NCBI GenBank assembly: GCA_958510875.1
Contig: OY294068.1
Span: forward strand, 34,328,297-34,392,296
Direction: 5' to 3'
DNA from: Endomychus coccineus
Taxonomy: Eukaryota; Arthropoda; Insecta; Coleoptera; Endomychidae
DNA: 64,000 bases
The position numbers and the translations under genes were made by a program. Below are positions 59,160 to 64,000 of the stretch, in pieces. Numbering within the stretch: the first letter of the stretch is position 1; every line of letters starts with the position of its first letter. Under the pieces are notes generated by a model, which saw only the letters and a list, made by a program, of their open reading frames with translations, was not told where the DNA came from and did not search any database.

Positions 59160-60000
59160 TAATAACTGGTATGGCAAATGAAACAGCTTGAAGATAACTG
59201 AATTATTGGAAAGTATATTATGTTGATTTTCGGACCAATGAAGAACTGCTAAACACAATAATCAATCTTGGTATGAAGAAAATCGAAATTTTATATTTAG
59301 GAAAGGAATGAGCGTTATTTTAATTATGGATGTGTGGATTATCCTGAATAAATACACATGTTTGATGTAATGTTTGTGAGGAATCATCTTTAATTATGGA
59401 TAGACAAAAGCTTTATGACCAATGTAGCACAATAAACTGCCCTTCACATTAATTGTTTATAATAAATTCAATTCCTAACACTAAATGATATGACAAATGA
59501 AACAGCTTGAAGATGATTCAATTATTGGGAAGTATATTTATGTTGATTTTCGGACCAATGAAGAACTGGTAAACACAAACTTGGCATAAAAAATTGGAAA
59601 TATACTTGGGAAAGACATGAACGTTATTAATTATGGATGTGTGGATTATATATCTATGAGGTAATAATGTATGTAAGGAATCATCTTTAATTATGGATAG
59701 ACTAAAATGTTATCGCCAGTGTTGCACCATAAAACATGCCCTTAATATTATAAGGCATTTAGAAATTCACTCATTTATGGGAAGTATTTTGTATTGGTTG
59801 ATTCAATGAATAACTGCTAAACATTTCCGCAATCAATCTTGGTCTGGAAAAATCGATACGTGGGAAATGGATCAACGTTATTAATGAATTATCCCTTGAA
59901 ATAAAACATCTTTGATGTGATGCATATAAGGAATATGATATTCAATTATATCTGATATGTAAATGAATCTAAATTGAATGACAAAATGCTACTTCTGATA
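59160..60000 (+). repeat. Tandem repeat of about 325 bp, two clear copies and a degraded third
   Basis: ATGGCAAATGAAACAGCTTG at about 59170 and ATGACAAATGAAACAGCTTG at about 59491 start units that share TTGATTTTCGGACCAATGAA and GGATGTGTGGATTAT...GGAATCATCTTTAATTATG. A third, degraded unit runs from about 59770. Confidence 0.8.
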
Positions 60001-60049
60001 CACAATCTTACACTCAGGACAATTCGCGATCGATGTTTTAGAATATATC

Positions 60050-62220
60050 ATCATTTTTAACAGTCCTTACTGAAGTGGGAAAGAAGAACTTACAACATGT
60101 AGGCCGGATTATTTAAAGAAGCGGCAGCAAAATGAAAACTTGCAATTTGGGTCAGTTATATAGGACAACTGTAATTTTTTTTTCAAGTTCATTCCTTAGA
60201 TCATAATTTTTAATAGGCCACAATGAAGTAGGGAAAGGGAGAAATTGCAATATGTCGACCGAAATATTCAAAGAAGCAGTAGCAAAATGAAAATTTTGAC
60301 ATTTAGACCAGTTGTAGAACAACTTTAATTTTTTCAAGTTCAACTTTAACTCTTAGATAACATTTTTAATAGACCTCACTGAAGTTGGGAAAGGAAGAAA
60401 TTGCAATATGTACGCCGTACTATTCAAAGAAGCGTAACAAAATGAAAACTGTTTGGACCAATTATAGGACAACTTTTAATTTCAAGTTCAACTCTTAGAT
60501 CATAATTTTTAATAGGCCACGGTGAAGTAAGGAAAGGAAGAAATTGTAACATATCGACCGAATTATTCAAAGAAGCAGCAGCAAAATGAAAACTGTTGCA
60601 ATTTGGACAAGTTATAGGACAACTTTAAACTTTTTCCAAGTTAAACTGTTTCATCATCATTTTTAATAGGTCTCACTGAAGTGGGGAAAGGAAGAAATTG
60701 CAAAATTTAGGTCGAATTATTCAAAGAAGCAGTAGCAAAATGAAAATGTTGAAATTTAGACCAGTTGTAGAACAACTTTAATTTTTCAAGTTCAACTTTA
60801 ACTCTTAGATAACATTTTTAATAGACCTCACTGAAGTTGGGAAAGGAAGAAATTGCAATATGTACGCCGTACTATTCAAAGAAGCGTAACAAAATGAAAA
60901 CTGTTTGGACCAATTATAGGACAACTTTTAACTTCAAGTTCAACTCTTAGATCATAATTTTTAATAGGCCACGGTGAAGTAAGGAAAGGAAGAAATTGTA
61001 ACATATCGACCGAATTATTCAAAGAAGCAGCAGCAAAATGAAAACTGTTGCAATTTGGACAACTTTGAATTTTTTCCAAGTTAAACTGTTAGATCATCAT
61101 TTTTAATAGGTCTCACTGAAGTTGGGAAAGGAAGAAATTGCAAAATTTAGGCCGAATTATTCAAAGAAGCAGTAGCAAAATGAAAAGGTTGAAATTTAGA
61201 CCAGTTGTAGAACAACTTTAATTTTTCAAGTTCAACTTTAACTCTTAGATAACATTTTTAATAGACCTCACTGAAGTTGGGAAAGGGAGAAATTGCAATA
61301 TGTACGCCGTACTATTCAAAGAAGCGTAACAAAATGAAAACTGTTTGGACCAATTATAGGACAACTTTTAACTTCAAGTTCAACTCTTAGATCATAATTT
61401 TTAATAGGCCACGGTGAAGTAAGGAAAGGAAGAAATTGTAACATATCGACCGAATTATTCAAAGAAGCAGCAGCAAAATGAAAACTGTTGCAATTTGGAC
61501 AACTTTGAATTTTTTCCAAGTTAAACTGTTAGATCATCATTTTTAATAGGTCTCACTGAAGTTGGGAAAGGAAGAAATTGCAAAATTTAGGCCGAATTAT
61601 TCAAAGAAGCAGTAGCAAAATGAAAAGGTTGAAATTTAGACCAGTTGTAGAACAACTTTAATTTTTTCAAGTTCAACTCTAACTCTTGGATAACATTTTT
61701 AATAGACCTCACTGAAGTTGGGAAAGGAAGAAATTGCAATATGTACGCTGTACTATTCAAAGAAGCGTAGCAAAATGAAAACTGGACCAGTTATAGGACA
61801 ACTTTTAATTTCAAGTTCAACTCTTAGATCACAATTTTTAATAGGCCACAGTGAAGTAGGGAAAGGAAGAAATTGTAAAATATCGACCGAATTATTCAAA
61901 GAAGCAGCAGCAACATGAAAACTATTGCAATTTGGACAAGTTATAGGACAACTTTGAATTTTTTCCAAGTTCAACTCTTAGATCATCATTTTTAATAGGC
62001 CTCACTGAAGTTGGGAAAGGAAGAACTTGAAACATGTACGCCGAACTGTTCAAAGAAGCAGTAGCAAAATGAAAACTGTTGTAATTTGGACCAATTATAG
62101 GACAACTTTAATTTTTTTAAGTTCCACTGCTAGATCATCATTTTTAAAAGGCCTCACTGAAGTTGGGAAAGGAAGAAATTGCAACATGTACATGGACCAG
62201 TTATAGTTTCAAGTTGAACT
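60050..62220 (+). repeat. Tandem array of about 147-bp monomers with a 440-bp higher-order unit
   Basis: About fifteen monomers of about 142-158 bp share CACTGAAGTTGGGAAAGGAA, ATTGCAA, TTCAAAGAAGCAGCAGCAAA and TTATAGGACAACTTT...TCAAGTTCAACTCTTAGATC. Text from about 60740-61179 repeats almost exactly at 61180-61619, an offset of 440 bp covering three monomers, so part of the array is a recent trimeric duplication. The two identical minus-strand frames at 60876-61079 and 61316-61519 follow from this and are not genes. Confidence 0.9.
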
Positions 62221-62221
62221 T

Positions 62222-63090
62222 CAACCGAAAATTTTGTCAGATTAAGAAGAAAAATGCAGAAAATGCAAAGAATTAGTAAACTCTCAATTGGTCTAGTAAA
62301 GATTAGTTATTGACGATCTATTCAAAGCACCACACAATTTTAATTGACGAATTTATCCCAGGATTACAAAATAATATGGCAAAATTTCATTAATTCCAAA
62401 TATTCCGCATTTTAATTGTTGTGCAAAAGAACTTGAAGTGAACTGCTTGTCATACATTTTTGATTGAGTTAATGTGAACTTCCAAATTTGACATCTGGGG
62501 GCTATCGTAATTGCAATACTGACACTTGTATTATTTACTTGTGGGTTTAGAGTTGATGTGAATATGATAATGATCTATTCAAAATGAAGCAATAGGCCTC
62601 ACTGAATTTGGGAAAGGAAGAAATTGCAACATGTATATGGACCAGTTTAGTTCCAAGTTGAACTTTTTAAAACTTTCAACCAATAATTTTGTCAGATTAA
62701 GAAGAAAAATGCAGAAACTGAAGTAATTTTGACAAATCTAAAAACAATATACTTCAAAGAATTAGTAAACTCTCAATTGGTCTAGAAAAGATTAGTTATT
62801 GATGATCTATTCAAAGCACCACACATTTTTAATTGACGAATTTATCCCTGGATTACAAAATAATATGGCAAAATTTCATTAAATCCAAATATTCAGCATT
62901 TTAATTGTTGTGCAAAAGAACTTTGAAGTGAACTGCTTGTCATACATTTTTGATTGAGTTAATGTGAACTTCCAAATTTGACATCTGGGGGCTATCGTAA
63001 TTGCAATACTGACACTTTTATTATTTACTTGTGTGTTTAGAGTTGATGTGAATATGATTATGATCTATTCAAAATGATGCACATTTTTTA
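62222..63090 (+). repeat. Direct duplication of about 460 bp
   Basis: AATTTTGTCAGATTAAGAAG starts at about 62231 and 62688. The copies share ATTAGTAAACTCTCAATTGG, AATATGGCAAAATTTCATTA and TTGACATCTGGGGGCTATCG. A piece of the preceding monomer (CACTGAATTTGGGAAAGG, about 62600) is included, so the duplication formed after the array existed. Confidence 0.88.
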
Positions 63091-64000
63091 ATTGACGAAT
63101 TCATGCCTTGATTACAAAACTATGTGCCAAAATTTTAAATTCAATGGAGTTATATTGTTCTATCAATATTATACTATACTAGCAAGCAATTGCATTTTGA
63201 ATCTGTAAGAACTCTGTTTGAAAATAGGAAGTAGTGAAGTGTTCAATCATCAAAGAAGCTATTTGAAGAAGCAACAAGAATTAGATGATTCATAATGCAC
63301 TGTAAGATGACCAAAGTTAGCAATTGTTGGAAGACATCTTTTTTCTAGAGGCTTTATTATTTTTATATCAACCATTTTTTCGAATGGTACTGATGATAAC
63401 CAATTTTAGTGATTCCATTATTATTGTGCAGAAAATCAAGAAAGAAAACAATGGAAAGCCAGCCAACTATTTCTTTCATTTAATTTTTGAATCATTCAAC
63501 AATTTCGGAATAATTCAGCACAATAATTTGTTGGCGAGTTAAAACATGATTAAATATAGCTTAGTTCAACATGGTGTTCTGTAGATTAATTCAAATACGG
63601 GATTCAGAAAGAAGAAGAACTTTGACATTAATAAGCATTAAAAGGAGTAAAAGTTATTGAAGAATGTACTTAGGTACTGCTAAATTAAGAAGTAACCATT
63701 GGTTAAAAGCAACCACTTTATTGTTGTATACACAGATGATGTTCGAGAAACTACATTTTTAAATCGCCGAATGAAACTTGACGACTTCCCTCTGCTAGAG
63801 ATTCATTTTCATATTAACGTATGTGTATTTAAGATATTGATACTGTTAAGTAAGAAAAGTTTCAACGTTATCGAAGCTCAGTAACATTGAAATTGAATGA
63901 GGATTTCCTGACTTGATGAAGCTCATGAGAAAAAGAAGAATAGTGTGCAATGCATGCAGAATATTCTATATTGAACAAGACAACTCATTTATGAAGTCTT
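63091..64000. other. No recognisable gene
   Basis: AT-rich. Frames at 63324-63542 and 63699-63884 have no recognisable content. The tandem pattern ends near 63090. Confidence 0.45.

Noticed and set aside
60876..61519. Two identical 67-codon minus-strand frames
   Set aside because: Their identity is explained by the recent 440-bp duplication, and other monomers do not keep the frame.

Overview
This window is AT-rich eukaryotic chromosomal DNA, almost certainly from an insect and probably a beetle. The evidence is one conserved nuclear gene with GT-AG introns, a eukaryotic tRNA gene with internal promoter boxes and a T-run terminator, and a dense mix of mariner, P-like, hAT-like, Helitron-like, Penelope-like and LINE remnants of kinds common in insects. 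The insect call rests on the transposon types and on my memory of beetle repeats; no species can be named.

Layout. 1-11.2 kb: a 274-bp tandem repeat, two LINE fragments, four inverted-repeat elements (one a P-like MITE nested in a LINE) and a rearranged transposon-like gene. 11.27-28.96 kb: the C-terminal half of COQ6 (ubiquinone-biosynthesis monooxygenase) on the + strand in seven exons. Its 6.1-kb and 9.9-kb introns are packed with mobile elements, and the first holds an antisense tRNA-Asp(GTC) gene. 29-31.4 kb: more inverted-repeat elements. 31.43-32.16 kb: a small two-exon gene with a TATA box, coding for about 132 residues I do not recognise. 34.1-35.4 kb: a palindromic element around a transposase fragment.

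The most unusual part is 36-49 kb. It has no plausible protein-coding frame but carries about 50 candidate introns of about 34-49 nt, all on the + strand, many with a branch-point-like CTAAC or TAAC. They occur in repeat families: GTAAG-type, GTGAGC-type, a GC-AG family, and then about sixteen units of about 280-350 bp, each with two intron classes (38-40 nt and 43 nt). This looks like a long non-coding RNA gene grown by repeated duplication of exon-intron units. From 52.6 to 63.1 kb there follows a run of different tandem arrays (154, about 310, 26, about 325, about 147 and about 460 bp). They may belong to the same locus or be an independent repeat-rich region.

The protein-coding content is therefore small: part of COQ6 and one unrecognised small gene. 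The rest is transposon debris and the repeat and intron arrays. Several nested insertions leave exact target duplications, which define element ends and insertion order.
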